From positions 83,632-147,631 of the forward strand of contig NZ_JAVHJU010000023.1 in NCBI RefSeq assembly GCF_031082405.1: a stretch of DNA of 64,000 bases. Reading direction: 5' to 3'. Below, piece after piece: positions 7,561 through 18,543 of the stretch. Positions within the stretch are counted from its first letter, which is position 1. Every line of letters starts with the position of its first letter. Both the position numbers and the translations under genes were made by a program. Below the pieces are notes generated by a model. That model saw only the letters and a list, made by a program, of their open reading frames with translations. It did no database searches and was not told the origin of the DNA. The DNA comes from Amycolatopsis sp. A133 (GTDB lineage Bacteria > Actinomycetota > Actinomycetes > Mycobacteriales > Pseudonocardiaceae).

Positions 7561-8343
7561 ATGAGCACGTTCACGCAGGAGTGGCAGGACTGGAAGGCCC
7601 GGCGCGAGGCCGACCTCGCGGAGCCGCACGGCTGGCTGGCGCTGGTTTCGCTGGACTGGCTGACCGGCAGGCCGCGGGAGTACCCGGGCATCCCCGGCCG
7701 CTGGTGGCAGGACGCGGACGCGGCGTACGTCGACCCGGCGGGCGCCTCGCTGTCCCACGAAGGCGAACCGGTCACCGGCGTCCGACGGTTCGAGCTGGTC
7801 AACAGCGGCGCGGGCACGCGGGTGCTGGCCGGCGACATCGAGATCGAGGTGGCCCGCCGCTCGGGGTACCTGATCCGCGTCCACGACCCCAAGGCCGAAG
7901 TGCTGCGCGAGTTCCGCGGGGTCCCGGCGTACGAGCCGTCGCCGTCCTGGGTGCTGGCCGGGCGGTTCGAGCCGTTCGCCTCGCCGAGGCCCACGACGGT
8001 CGGTGCCGTGGTGGAGGGACTGAGCCACGTCTACACGGCGCCGGGCGTGGTCCGCTTCTCCCGCGATGGCGAATCGCACACCCTGACCGCGTTCAACGGC
8101 AAGGACGGGGGCTTGAGCATCCTGTTCACCGACGCGACGAGCGGGGTCACGACCTACGCGGCCAACCGGTCGCTGCCGGTCGGCGCGCCGGCCGCGGACG
8201 GCTCGGTGACGCTCGACTTCAACCGCGCGGTGAACCTGCCGTGCGCGTTCACCGACTTCGCGACCTGCCCGCTGCCGCCGGCGGGCAACCACCTGCCGTT
8301 CGCCGTCGAGGCGGGGGAGAAGATCCCGCACGAGCGCGGGTGA
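7561..8343 (+). CDS. DUF1684 family protein
   Basis: A 260-residue cytoplasmic protein of the DUF1684 family (no signal peptide or membrane segment). Typical stretches are the N-terminal WQDWKARREADLAEPHGWLA, then ETHSL-type beta strands and the C-terminal LDFNRAVNLPCAFTDFATCP followed by PAGNHLPFAVEAGEK. The Asn-Pro-Pro/Cys motif near the end (NLPCAF) is the most conserved part of the family. No enzyme activity is firmly established. Start: ATG at 7561 after GGGAAGGGG. It stands alone, convergent with the next gene, whose stop is only 15 bases away. Confidence 0.85.
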   Translation: MSTFTQEWQDWKARREADLAEPHGWLALVSLDWLTGRPREYPGIPGRWWQDADAAYVDPAGASLSHEGEPVTGVRRFELVNSGAGTRVLAGDIEIEVARRSGYLIRVHDPKAEVLREFRGVPAYEPSPSWVLAGRFEPFASPRPTTVGAVVEGLSHVYTAPGVVRFSRDGESHTLTAFNGKDGGLSILFTDATSGVTTYAANRSLPVGAPAADGSVTLDFNRAVNLPCAFTDFATCPLPPAGNHLPFAVEAGEKIPHERG

Positions 8344-8358
8344 CTCCCCCGCCCGCCT

Positions 8359-8850
8359 TCAGTGGGCGACGTCGATCACGATGCGGTTGGGCGAGGTGAG
8401 CGTGAAGACGTTCACCGTCGTCCGCGACCGCACACCGAGCCCGATCGAGAGGTGCGCCTCGAAGTCCCCGGTGACGGCGACGGCCATCACGTTCTGCAGG
8501 TTCCGCGTCCGGAACTTCTGCGGCCCGGGGTAGGTGGGGTTCCCGTTGACGTCGTGCGCGGCCGCGGGGGTGGCGGTGACGTTGACGAAGTACTCCCCGG
8601 TGAGCCACACGACTTCCCCGCTGGGGTCGGCGGTGAGCTCGTCGGCGAGCTGGTGGGAGACGGCGGGTGCGGGCCCGGAGCTCAGGTCGAGCACGACCCG
8701 GTCGAAGCCGGTGTTGAGCCCGGTCCGGATGTTCGTCATGGCCGGGATGACGGGAGCGGCGCCTTGGGCGGGCGACGCCGCGGCGACGATCCCGCCCCCG
8801 GCGAGCAGCAGGGTGACGGCGGCGAGCGCGCGCCGGTGGGGTCTGGACAT
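8359..8850 (-). CDS. secreted AMIN-like domain protein
   Basis: A 163-residue exported protein. Residues 1-31 are a signal peptide (RPHRR, hydrophobic core, AQGAA). The mature part (IRTGLNTGFDRVVLDLS, then FRTRNLQNVMAVAVTGDFEAHLSIGLG and VNVFTLTSPNRIVIDVAH) matches the beta-rich AMIN-like domain of actinobacterial secreted proteins. AMIN domains often bind the cell wall, but the function of this stand-alone form is not known. The ATG at 8850 has GGAGG about seven bases upstream. Confidence 0.8.
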   Translation of the reverse strand: MSRPHRRALAAVTLLLAGGGIVAAASPAQGAAPVIPAMTNIRTGLNTGFDRVVLDLSSGPAPAVSHQLADELTADPSGEVVWLTGEYFVNVTATPAAAHDVNGNPTYPGPQKFRTRNLQNVMAVAVTGDFEAHLSIGLGVRSRTTVNVFTLTSPNRIVIDVAH

Positions 8851-8981
8851 GGTGGGCCTCCTGGCGGAGAGAACCGATGGAAGTCCCAGCGCTGGGTTTG
8901 CGGGAGACGCCCGGTTCGTCCGGTCCGTTGCCCGGAGGCGGCGTTTGACGCCCCAAGCGTTACCCGGCTGCGCCGACCGTG

Positions 8982-10220
8982 TCAGCGGCGTCGTTCGAGG
9001 GTCAGCGAGAGAATCGATCCGTCGGCCGTCGCCGAGTAGACGGTGTCCGATCCTGCTTGATCCGGGGCCGGTGACTCGCGCAAGCGCTCGGCGAAAACGC
9101 GTTGCGCCTCCATGATCGCCCCGGCGGACCCTTCCGACAGCGAATCGTCGATCGACCGAGCGATGCCGTACTCGACGGTGAGCTGTTCCTGGTCGAAGCC
9201 GAAGGTGAAACTGGTACCCCGCGCCTCTTCGACCGGCGTGGAGAACGTCCGCCGTTCCCGCACCCGCCGCTCGATGCGACGTTCCATCACTTCCGGTGCC
9301 CAGCGCCGGAGCGCACCGAGGTTGCTGCCGAAGTCGGCGAGCACCGCCCAGGACGCCCGCACGGAGGCGCCGGCGATCTCGGCCGCCGAGGCGTCGGATC
9401 GGTCGGCCTCGAAGCGGAAGTTCCGGACACGATCGATCGTCTCCGCCGTGACTTCGTAGGCTGGTTCGTCATCGTCACCCGGGTCGACGGCCAGATAAGA
9501 CGTTTTGTTCTCGGCGGTGATGACCGTGGTGGCCAGGCCGTGGGGCACCCGCCCGCCGATCGTGACACCGTCGAGCTGGCCCACGGCCCTGGCGAGCTGG
9601 GGCACGGCGTGGCCGGCGTTCTTCGTTCCCTTGCATTCGAGCACCCGCACCAGGTATCGAGTGCTGTCCCGGGGATCGGCGCCGACGAGGAGGTAGTCGG
9701 GACGCTGGGTGCCGATGTGCTGCACCGCCGAACTCGGTCCGAACACGTAACGAGCGTCCAGCGCCACATCGATGTCGACTACCGCCCGCAGATCGGCCAC
9801 GCCGGTCGTTTCGAACCAGCGTTTGGCCAGCGCCGTCCCGAAGGCGATGCCCATCTCTTCCGAGGTCACGCGCCGCTGGTTGCCGGATATGCGGCGGCCG
9901 GCTTCGCTCAGCGTGAGCCGGGGAAGCCGGGAATGGGTGTAGTCGTGGGCGAAGAAGCCCAGGTAGCGCAGAAGGCCCCATCGCAGGTACACGTCGAGCA
10001 CGTCGTCCTGATAGCGCGGCCGCGTCACGTAGGACAGCCAGTGCAACGCTTCGAGTGGCCGGAGGGCGATGCCGTCCGCCAAACCTTCCGCGGGGCACAA
10101 GGGTTTGCCGGGTGCGGTGAACCCCTTTTGCTTCTGAATCTGCCGCACCAGGGCATCGTCACTGCGCCCGGGCAGCCGCACCGGGGTGCCGATGACCTTG
10201 AAAGCTCCCGCGAGATCCAC
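8982..10220 (-). CDS. PD-(D/E)XK nuclease-like protein
   Basis: A 412-residue protein I do not recognise by name. Residues 174-197 carry PDYLLVGAD (Asp175), a beta strand YLVRVLECKGT (Glu195, Lys197), the D-n-ExK arrangement of PD-(D/E)XK nucleases. A preceding helix has EE at 121-122. The N-terminal 110 residues are mostly helical, the C-terminal 150 alternate strand and helix. Start: GTG at 10220 is the first one after the hairpin at 10249-10273; the ribosome site is weak and the frame is open further upstream. It stands alone without a methylase, so it is not an ordinary restriction enzyme; an accessory defence or repair nuclease is possible. Confidence 0.65.
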   Translation of the reverse strand: MDLAGAFKVIGTPVRLPGRSDDALVRQIQKQKGFTAPGKPLCPAEGLADGIALRPLEALHWLSYVTRPRYQDDVLDVYLRWGLLRYLGFFAHDYTHSRLPRLTLSEAGRRISGNQRRVTSEEMGIAFGTALAKRWFETTGVADLRAVVDIDVALDARYVFGPSSAVQHIGTQRPDYLLVGADPRDSTRYLVRVLECKGTKNAGHAVPQLARAVGQLDGVTIGGRVPHGLATTVITAENKTSYLAVDPGDDDEPAYEVTAETIDRVRNFRFEADRSDASAAEIAGASVRASWAVLADFGSNLGALRRWAPEVMERRIERRVRERRTFSTPVEEARGTSFTFGFDQEQLTVEYGIARSIDDSLSEGSAGAIMEAQRVFAERLRESPAPDQAGSDTVYSATADGSILSLTLERRR

Positions 10221-10248
10221 TTCGGCCCCGGATGTTCTGTCGTCGGAC

Positions 10249-10273
10249 GGGGGGCTGCGTGAGGCAGCCCCCC
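10249..10273 (-). terminator. terminator after the MBL-fold gene
   Basis: A perfect 10-bp stem, GGGGGGCTGC (10249-10258) with GCAGCCCCCC (10264-10273), and a 5-base loop. It lies just past the stop of the metallo-beta-lactamase-fold gene at 10280 and before the nuclease-like gene on the same strand. Confidence 0.7.
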
Positions 10274-10279
10274 GGTTGC

Positions 10280-10957
10280 TCACCAGCCGCGCTCGCGCCA
10301 CTCCTGCAGCTTCGGCCGTTCCGCGCCCAGCGTCGAGTCGTCCCCGTGCCCCGGGTAGAACCACGTCTCGTCCGGCAACTCCCCGAAGATCCGCGTCTCG
10401 ACGTCGTCCAGCAACGACGTGAAGTTCTCCGGTGACGCCGTCTTGCCCACCCCGCCCGGGAACAGCGAGTCCCCGGTGAACAGGTGCGGGATGCCGGCCG
10501 GGTCGCGGTACAGCAGGGCGATCGAGCCCGGCGTGTGCCCCCGCAGGTGGATGACCGAAAGCGTGACCTGGCCCACCGACAGCGTGTCCCCGTGCTCCAC
10601 GAGGAAGTCCGGCGGCACCGGCAACGGCGCGGCGTCCAGCGGGTGGGCCGCGGTGTTGGCGCCGTTCGCGCCGGCCACCGCGCCCAGTGCCTGCCAGTGG
10701 TCCTGGTGCTGGTGGGTGGTGACGACCGTCCGCAACGCAGGCCGGTCCGGGCCGTGGCCGATGAGGTCGGAGATGCGCTCGGGGTCGTTCGCCGCGTCGA
10801 TCAGCAGCGCCTCGTTCGACTCCCGGCACACCAGCAGGTACGCGTTGTTGTCCATCGGGCCGACGGACAGCTTGGTGATGGTCAGCGCGTCGAGGGTCCG
10901 CCTGGTGGCGTCGCCGCCCGGGTCGACGTGCCCGGTGTAGGTCTCCACGATGTTCAC
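10280..10957 (-). CDS. metallo-beta-lactamase-fold hydrolase
   Basis: A protein of about 225 residues with the MBL fold. THQHQDHW is the HxHxDH metal motif, followed by HLRGHTPGSIAL (third His), TGDSLFPGG (bridging Asp) and FYPGHGDDST (last His). This pattern and the short length fit the glyoxalase II-like group (YcbL type), which hydrolyses thioesters such as S-lactoylglutathione-type substrates. In actinobacteria the gene is a frequent neighbour of uvrA, as here. I chose the GTG at 10957 (VNIVETYTGHV); a GTG at 10966 is equally possible and neither has a clear ribosome site. Confidence 0.85.
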   Translation of the reverse strand: MNIVETYTGHVDPGGDATRRTLDALTITKLSVGPMDNNAYLLVCRESNEALLIDAANDPERISDLIGHGPDRPALRTVVTTHQHQDHWQALGAVAGANGANTAAHPLDAAPLPVPPDFLVEHGDTLSVGQVTLSVIHLRGHTPGSIALLYRDPAGIPHLFTGDSLFPGGVGKTASPENFTSLLDDVETRIFGELPDETWFYPGHGDDSTLGAERPKLQEWRERGW

Positions 10958-11067
10958 CGTGCACACGGTAGTCGTTTCACTCCAAGCGGTTCCACCCGCA
11001 CAAGCGTCCGCACCCCCCGCCACGTAGGCTCACGGCGACCCCCGCCAGCCCCGACCTCAGGACGACC

Positions 11068-12273
11068 GTGCCCACCTCCCCGACGCCGCGCCGGATCAGC
11101 TGGGACCTCCTCCGCGTCGTCGCCGTTCTTGCGGTCATCCTCGGGCACGTCACCCACCAGGGTGCGCTCCTGCACCCCGAACTCACGGGGTACCCCGTGC
11201 GGGTGACAGCGCAGTTCGGGGCCGCCGTCCTGCTGGTGATCTCCGCCTTCTTCGTTTGCGCCGGCCTCCGCAAGGGCAGTCCCCGCCGGTGGCTGTGGAA
11301 CCGCGTCGCGCGCCTGGTGCCCGCGTACTTCGTCGCCGTCCTGGTGACCTACGTCGTGACGCGGTGGGCGGCCATCTCCTTCAGCGGCCTGCCCTACCCG
11401 CCCGGCGTCACCGGGTTCCTGTTCGGCGTGCCGCAGGGGCCGCCGTCGAACCCTTCGCCGTGGTACATCCCGACCGGGCTGGACCTGGTCGCCAACCTCG
11501 GCATGGTGCAGGAGTGGGGCATCCGCTGGGACGCGTTCTACTACCTCGACGGCTCCTACTGGACGCTGCCGGTGCAGCTGCTGGCCTTCACCGGCGCGGC
11601 CCTGCTGTGGCCGCGGTCGTGGCGCACCCACCGGCTGACCGTCGCCCTGCTGTGGGCGCTGGTCCTCGTCCCGCTCGCACTGCGGTTCCTGGTGTTCCCA
11701 CCCGGCACGGCCGGCCCGGTCGTCGAGACGTTCTACTACGGACTGGGCCTGCACCGGCTGCACGTCTTCGCCATCGGCGTCGCCGTCTGGCTGTGGTCGC
11801 AGCGGCGGCTGGCGCACTGGCACGCCGCGCTGTTCGTGTTCGCCGCGGTCGCCGCGCAGGACCTGCAGGTGTTCCCGCTGCACCGGGCGCTGCCGCAGGA
11901 CGCCGAGCGCTGGCCGTCCACGATCGGGTTCGCCGTCCTGCTCCTGCTGGTCTGCCTGGCCGCCTGGGGCCCGGACTGGCGGTTCCCCGGGCTGGCCCGG
12001 ATCGCCCCGGCCGTCACCTGGCTCGCGGGCATCTCGTATGGTCTTTATCTGGTGCACCAGGAACTGGGTTACATCCTGGCCCGCGCTCTGGTCGACCTCG
12101 GCCTCCCCGGCTGGCTGCGGCTCCCCGCCGTCGTCGGCGCCGCCGTGCTGGCCGGCTGGGCGGTCACCGTGGGGGTCGAACGTCCGGCCCACCGGTGGCT
12201 CACCACCCGCCGAAAGCCCGCAAAACCGCAGGTCGAAGACGCGGAACCAGTTTCTGTCGGTGGTGGCTCGTAG
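11068..12273 (+). CDS. membrane acyltransferase family 3 (OafA/WecH-like)
   Basis: A 401-residue integral membrane protein with about ten hydrophobic segments. The start, SWDLLRVVAVLAVILGHVTH, has the catalytic His of the acyltransferase-3 family in the first membrane helix, and RRWLWNRVARLVPAYF is the usual arginine motif after the second. These enzymes move acetyl or other acyl groups onto cell-surface sugars or secondary metabolites; the acceptor here is unknown. The last 25 residues are a cytoplasmic tail. Start GTG at 11068. It lies divergent from the MBL-fold gene and 86 bases before uvrA. Confidence 0.88.
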   Translation: MPTSPTPRRISWDLLRVVAVLAVILGHVTHQGALLHPELTGYPVRVTAQFGAAVLLVISAFFVCAGLRKGSPRRWLWNRVARLVPAYFVAVLVTYVVTRWAAISFSGLPYPPGVTGFLFGVPQGPPSNPSPWYIPTGLDLVANLGMVQEWGIRWDAFYYLDGSYWTLPVQLLAFTGAALLWPRSWRTHRLTVALLWALVLVPLALRFLVFPPGTAGPVVETFYYGLGLHRLHVFAIGVAVWLWSQRRLAHWHAALFVFAAVAAQDLQVFPLHRALPQDAERWPSTIGFAVLLLLVCLAAWGPDWRFPGLARIAPAVTWLAGISYGLYLVHQELGYILARALVDLGLPGWLRLPAVVGAAVLAGWAVTVGVERPAHRWLTTRRKPAKPQVEDAEPVSVGGGS

Positions 12274-12359
12274 CATGGGCCGCGGCCGCCCGTGCAGCTT
12301 GAGACCGGTCGGCGAACCGCAGCTGAGTATGACTGAGAATGACCTGAGAGGACCCTGGC

Positions 12360-15221
<2,862 letters not shown>

Positions 15222-15226
15222 ACGGC

Positions 15227-15775
15227 CTACCGCTCCTTCCCGGTGGTCTGGTGGACCACCGGGGAGAGCGGGCCGTAATACAGCGTCCGCAGCCGGAAGG
15301 CCGATTTCTCCTCGCCGGGGAGCAGCGAAAGCGCACAGGTCGTCACGCCGGGCCCGGTCACCTCGACCGGGTCGAAGTCCGGCGCGCCCGGGCGGCGGAT
15401 CTCCAGGAGGAACCCGGCTTCGTCCGGCGAACGGTCGGCCCAGGTGAACGTCACCGTGTCGCCGGACGTCACGGCGTGCAGCTCCGTCGAGACCGGACCG
15501 GTGAACGGCTGCTCCCGGTAGTAGAACGGCGTCTCCGGGATCAGGTCCGGGTGGTGGTAGCTCGTCGTGTGCGGCGGCAGGAACCGCAGCGTCGTCCACG
15601 GCCCGGCCGGGTCGTTCGTGTACTCGACGCGGTGCCCGGCGTCGTCGTCCGGCCAGCTCAGCACGACGTCGGTCGGCGAGGTCAGGGTCGCGGTGAAGGG
15701 CGGCGGTGGCGGCGGTGGCGCTGTGGAACAGCCCGCGGCCAGCAGCGCCACGACGACGAGGGGTTTCACGGACAC
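15227..15775 (-). CDS. lipoprotein with fibronectin type III-like domain
   Basis: A 182-residue exported lipoprotein. LLAAGC (Cys16) is a clear lipobox, so the mature protein is anchored to the outer face of the membrane. A run of seven prolines follows. Residues about 30-165 form beta strands with Trp/Tyr spacing typical of fibronectin type III repeats (VVLSWPDDDAGHRVEYT, then VTFTWADRSPDEAGFLLEIR). No enzyme signature is visible. The stop lies six bases from the uvrA stop on the other strand, so both genes share a convergent end without a visible terminator hairpin. Start GTG at 15775. Confidence 0.75.
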   Translation of the reverse strand: MSVKPLVVVALLAAGCSTAPPPPPPPFTATLTSPTDVVLSWPDDDAGHRVEYTNDPAGPWTTLRFLPPHTTSYHHPDLIPETPFYYREQPFTGPVSTELHAVTSGDTVTFTWADRSPDEAGFLLEIRRPGAPDFDPVEVTGPGVTTCALSLLPGEEKSAFRLRTLYYGPLSPVVHQTTGKER

Positions 15776-15915
15776 GGCGGCCTCCCGGAACGGCGGGGGG
15801 CGGCGGTGCGGACGTGATCAGCTTAGGAACCCGTCCGCACGGCGACAAGATCGTGCCGATCACCGGGACACACCAATCCGGCGGCGAACCGGCACCGAAT
15901 GGCGCGAAACCGGGC

Positions 15916-15943
15916 TGAACCGTTTTGTGACGGCGCCCGTGTT
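15916..15943 (+). promoter_or_regulatory. SigL-type ECF promoter
   Basis: TGAACC (15916-15921), 16 bases, then CGTGTT (15938-15943) matches the TGAACC-N16/17-CGTGTC consensus reported for Mycobacterium tuberculosis SigL promoters. It is placed 57 bases before the lipoprotein start and heads an operon that contains a SigL-like sigma factor, so positive autoregulation is expected. Confidence 0.65.
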
Positions 15944-15999
15944 TCCCGGTGTCGAGGTCCGCCGGACGGCGGTGCCGCCCTCACCGAGGAGAGAACGTC

Positions 16000-16503
16000 A
16001 TGAACCGTATCCGGCCGGCTGTCGTCAGCGCTCTGGCGCTCGTCGCCGTCGCCACCTTGTCCGCCTGCGGTGACATGGCCGGCGGCGCCCAAGGGCCGCA
16101 ACACGGGGAAGCGGGGCACAAGATGCTCTCGGTCGCCACGATCAACGGTGTCGGCGCGGTGGTCACCGACGCCGACGGCAAGACGCTCTACCGGTTCGAC
16201 AAGGACCTCTCCCAGCCGCCGACGTCCAACTGCGACGGCGAGTGCGCGACCCAGTGGCCGCCGATGCTCGCCGGGGTGGCCACGCCGATGCTCAAGGGCA
16301 TCCAGGACACCCAGGTCGGCACCGCGACCCGCAAGGACGGCAGCAAGCAGATCACGCTGAACGGCTGGCCGCTGTACGAGTTCGCGGGCGACAAGGCGCC
16401 GGGCGAGATGAACGGCCAGGGTGCCAACGGCACCTGGTTCGCCATGGCCCCGGACGGCAGCAAGATCACCGCGGGCGGCAAGGCCGGCGGCGCCGGCAAC
16501 TGA
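16000..16503 (+). CDS. lipoprotein with COG4315 repeats
   Basis: A 167-residue lipoprotein. Signal peptide with lipobox LSAC (Cys24). Two repeats of the family (PF03640, COG4315) are visible: VVTDADGKTLYRFDKD with CDGECATQWPP, and KQITLNGWPLYEFAGDKAPG with WFAMAPDG. The paired Cys of CDGEC are conserved and could form a disulfide or bind metal. Such proteins often travel with ECF sigma factors and may be redox or envelope-stress reporters. ATG at 16000 after GAGGAGAG. It is the first gene after the SigL-type promoter. Confidence 0.85.
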   Translation: MNRIRPAVVSALALVAVATLSACGDMAGGAQGPQHGEAGHKMLSVATINGVGAVVTDADGKTLYRFDKDLSQPPTSNCDGECATQWPPMLAGVATPMLKGIQDTQVGTATRKDGSKQITLNGWPLYEFAGDKAPGEMNGQGANGTWFAMAPDGSKITAGGKAGGAGN

Positions 16504-16648
16504 CAGACGACGGTTTCGGGGCAGAACGAGGAAGGACGGGCAGCCGATGAACACCATGGTCGCGCTGCGCTCGGCGCACGCACCGCCGGTGGAGCTGAGG
16601 GTTGCACTACTGTCCTCGACGACTCAGAACACCGTCGGGAGGACGAGG

Positions 16649-17200
16649 GTGGCCATAGGAGGCAGGCGGCCTAAGAAGGCCAAAGGCGAAGACCTGATTC
16701 GGCAGCTGTACGCCGAACACGGGCGAAGCCTGCTGGCTTACGCGACGAGGTTGACCGGTGATCGGGCGGCAGCCGAGGACGTGGTCCAGGAGACGCTGGT
16801 CCGAGCGTGGAAACACGCGGACGATCTGCAGAACGACGGGAAGGGCTCGGTGCGCGGCTGGTTGCTGACCGTCGCGCGCAACCTGGTCACCGACCGGGCA
16901 CGTGCCCGGGCGGCCCGGCCACAGGAGGTGGCCGAACCGGCCGAAGGCGTGCCGACCCCGGCCGTCGAACGGGACCACGCCCAGGGCGTGGTCGACTCGA
17001 TGACCGTGCTCGGCGCGATGGACGGGTTGTCGAACGAGCATCGAGAGGTCCTGGTGGAAATCTACTACCGGGGACGGACGGTGGCCGAAGCGGCGAGAAC
17101 ACTGGGCGTCGCACCGGGTACCGTGAAATCAAGGTCTTACTACGCACTACGAGCACTCAGAGCAGCGATGATTTCGAGCGGAACGGAGGTGGCGCGATGA
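16649..17200 (+). CDS. ECF sigma factor, SigL-like
   Basis: A 183-residue ECF sigma factor. Region 2: LYAEHGRSLLAYATRLTGD then AAEDVVQETLVRAWKHADD. Region 4: LSNEHREVLVEIYYRGRTVAEAARTLGVAPGTVKSR. The sequence is close to M. tuberculosis SigL, which controls cell-envelope and exported-protein oxidation genes. I chose GTG at 16649 because GGGAGGA (16637-16643) precedes it and the length then matches SigL; an in-frame ATG at 16547, also behind a ribosome site, would add 34 residues. The stop overlaps the anti-sigma start (ATGA), so the two are translationally coupled. Activity should be held back by the neighbouring anti-sigma factor. Confidence 0.9.
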   Translation: MAIGGRRPKKAKGEDLIRQLYAEHGRSLLAYATRLTGDRAAAEDVVQETLVRAWKHADDLQNDGKGSVRGWLLTVARNLVTDRARARAARPQEVAEPAEGVPTPAVERDHAQGVVDSMTVLGAMDGLSNEHREVLVEIYYRGRTVAEAARTLGVAPGTVKSRSYYALRALRAAMISSGTEVAR

Positions 17201-17910
17201 ACTCGGTCGACGAGAGTCACACGCAGCTCGGCGCGTACGCCCTCGGCGCGCTCGACCCCGGGGAGGCGGCCGACTTCGAGCGGCGGCACCTGCAGACCTG
17301 CGCGCAGTGCCGGTTCGACCTGAACGAGCTGGTGGCCCTGCGCGACTCGCTCGACGAGGTGCCGCCCGAGGCGTTCCTCGACGGGCCGCCCGAGGCCGGG
17401 GACCTGCTGCTGCAGAAGACCCTGCGCCGGGTGCGCGAGGAGGAAGAACGAGTGGCTCCGGCCCGTCGTGCGCCACGCCGGGGCCTGGCCCTGGTCGCGG
17501 CGGCGGTGCTGGTCGTGGCCGCCCTCGGCGGCGGCGTGCTGGTGGGACGGCAGACGGCCTCGGACAACGGCGGGGTCGTGGCCGCGCCGCCGTCGGACGT
17601 GCCCGGCACGAAGACCGTCGAAGGCCGGGATCCGACGACCGGCGTGCAGCTGGCTGCGTCGGTGAGCCCGTTCCAGGGCTGGGTCCGGGCGAACGTCAGC
17701 GTGAAGGGCGTCCGAGCCGGGGAGAAGTGCCTGCTCCAGGTGGTCACCAAGGAAGGCCAGGCGGTGACCGCCGGCAGCTGGCAGGTGTCGGAGAAGTGGG
17801 AGAGCCAGGGCTTCTCGCTCGACGGGTCCGCGCTGGTCGCGCCCGACGATGTGAAGTCGATCGACATCGTCACGGTCGACGGCCGGAAGCTGGTCTCGGC
17901 CCCGGTGTGA
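17197..17910 (+). CDS. zinc-containing anti-sigma factor (RslA/RskA type)
   Basis: A 237-residue single-pass membrane protein. The N-terminal domain holds the ZAS motif HLQTCAQC (His-x3-Cys-x2-Cys), with an earlier His in DESHTQLGAYALGALD. One membrane segment lies at about residues 98-116 (ALVAAAVLVVAALGGGVLVG). The external part (GWVRANVSVKGVRAGEKCLLQV to the end) has the RskA-type fold. It should bind the coupled SigL-like factor in the cytoplasm and release it when the zinc site is oxidised or the protein is cleaved. It overlaps the sigma gene by four bases and the next gene by four. Confidence 0.9.
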   Translation: MNSVDESHTQLGAYALGALDPGEAADFERRHLQTCAQCRFDLNELVALRDSLDEVPPEAFLDGPPEAGDLLLQKTLRRVREEEERVAPARRAPRRGLALVAAAVLVVAALGGGVLVGRQTASDNGGVVAAPPSDVPGTKTVEGRDPTTGVQLAASVSPFQGWVRANVSVKGVRAGEKCLLQVVTKEGQAVTAGSWQVSEKWESQGFSLDGSALVAPDDVKSIDIVTVDGRKLVSAPV

Positions 17911-18359
17911 CGAGCATGACGGGCACGCAATACCGGTTCCGCAGCACGTGGCTGCTGCCCGGAACCGCGCCTGAGCGGGTGTTCGACGTGGTCACCGACC
18001 TCGCCGGCTACCCGCGGTGGTGGTCGGACGTCCGCGCGGTGCGCCGCGTGGACGACGACACCGCCGAACTGGTCTGCCGGTCCCGGCTGCCGTTCCGGCT
18101 CGTCGTCCGGATGCACCGGGACCACCAGGACGAGCGCACGGGCCTGATGCGGGTCAGGCTCAGCGGCGACCTCGACGGGACCCTGGCCGGGGCGGTCCGC
18201 GCGGCGGGCGCGGGCACGCTGCTGGAAATCACCCAGGAAGTCCAGGCCCGCAAGAAGTTGCTGCAGCGCTTCGACACGGTGGCCCGGCCGCTCTTTCGCG
18301 CGAACCACGCGCTGATGATGCGGCGGGGCCACCGTGGGCTTTCGGCCTACCTCACGTGA
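17907..18359 (+). CDS. SRPBCC (START-like) family protein
   Basis: A 150-residue soluble protein of the SRPBCC/polyketide cyclase fold. LLPGTAPERVFDVVTDLAGY, then PRWWSDVRAVRRVDDD near the N-terminus and a long C-terminal helix (LLQRFDTVARPLFRANHALMMRRG) are typical. The fold gives a hydrophobic cavity, but no catalytic residues are recognisable, so the ligand is unknown. GTG at 17907 overlaps the anti-sigma stop; an ATG three codons later is an alternative. As the last gene of the sigma operon it may belong to the SigL-like response. Its stop codon lies inside the first unit of the 21-bp repeat array. Confidence 0.8.
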   Translation: MTSMTGTQYRFRSTWLLPGTAPERVFDVVTDLAGYPRWWSDVRAVRRVDDDTAELVCRSRLPFRLVVRMHRDHQDERTGLMRVRLSGDLDGTLAGAVRAAGAGTLLEITQEVQARKKLLQRFDTVARPLFRANHALMMRRGHRGLSAYLT

Positions 18360-18543
18360 TCGAGGCCGTAACCCGCGTGATCAAGGCCGGAACTCGCGTG
18401 ATTAAGGCCGGAACTCGCGAGTTACGGCTCCAATCACACGAGTTACGGCTCCAATCACACGAGTTACGGCTCCAATCACGCTAGTTACGGCTCTGATCAC
18501 GTGAGTTACGGGCCTGATCACGGGAGTTGCGGGCCGGGTCACG
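18355..18543. repeat. nine 21-bp intergenic repeats in two orientations
   Basis: Nine contiguous 21-bp units. Units 1-3 (18355-18417) read like CGTGATNAAGGCCGGAACTC; units 4-9 (18418-18543) are the reverse complement form, GAGTTACGGCTCCAATCAC. Neighbouring units differ at a few positions. The array fills the gap between two convergent genes and contains both stop codons. It can form nested hairpins, so it may terminate transcription from both sides. The orientation flip and constant period distinguish it from CRISPR, and there are no spacers. Confidence 0.85.

Noticed and set aside
8982..10964. 660-codon fusion of nuclease-like protein and MBL-region frame
   Set aside because: The upstream part is an out-of-frame shadow of the MBL-fold gene and a terminator hairpin separates the two.
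12274..12359. SOS box before uvrA
   Set aside because: No TCGAAC-N4-GTTCGA-like palindrome is present in the gap.
18355..18543. CRISPR array
   Set aside because: Units are contiguous, without spacers, change orientation, and no cas genes are near.
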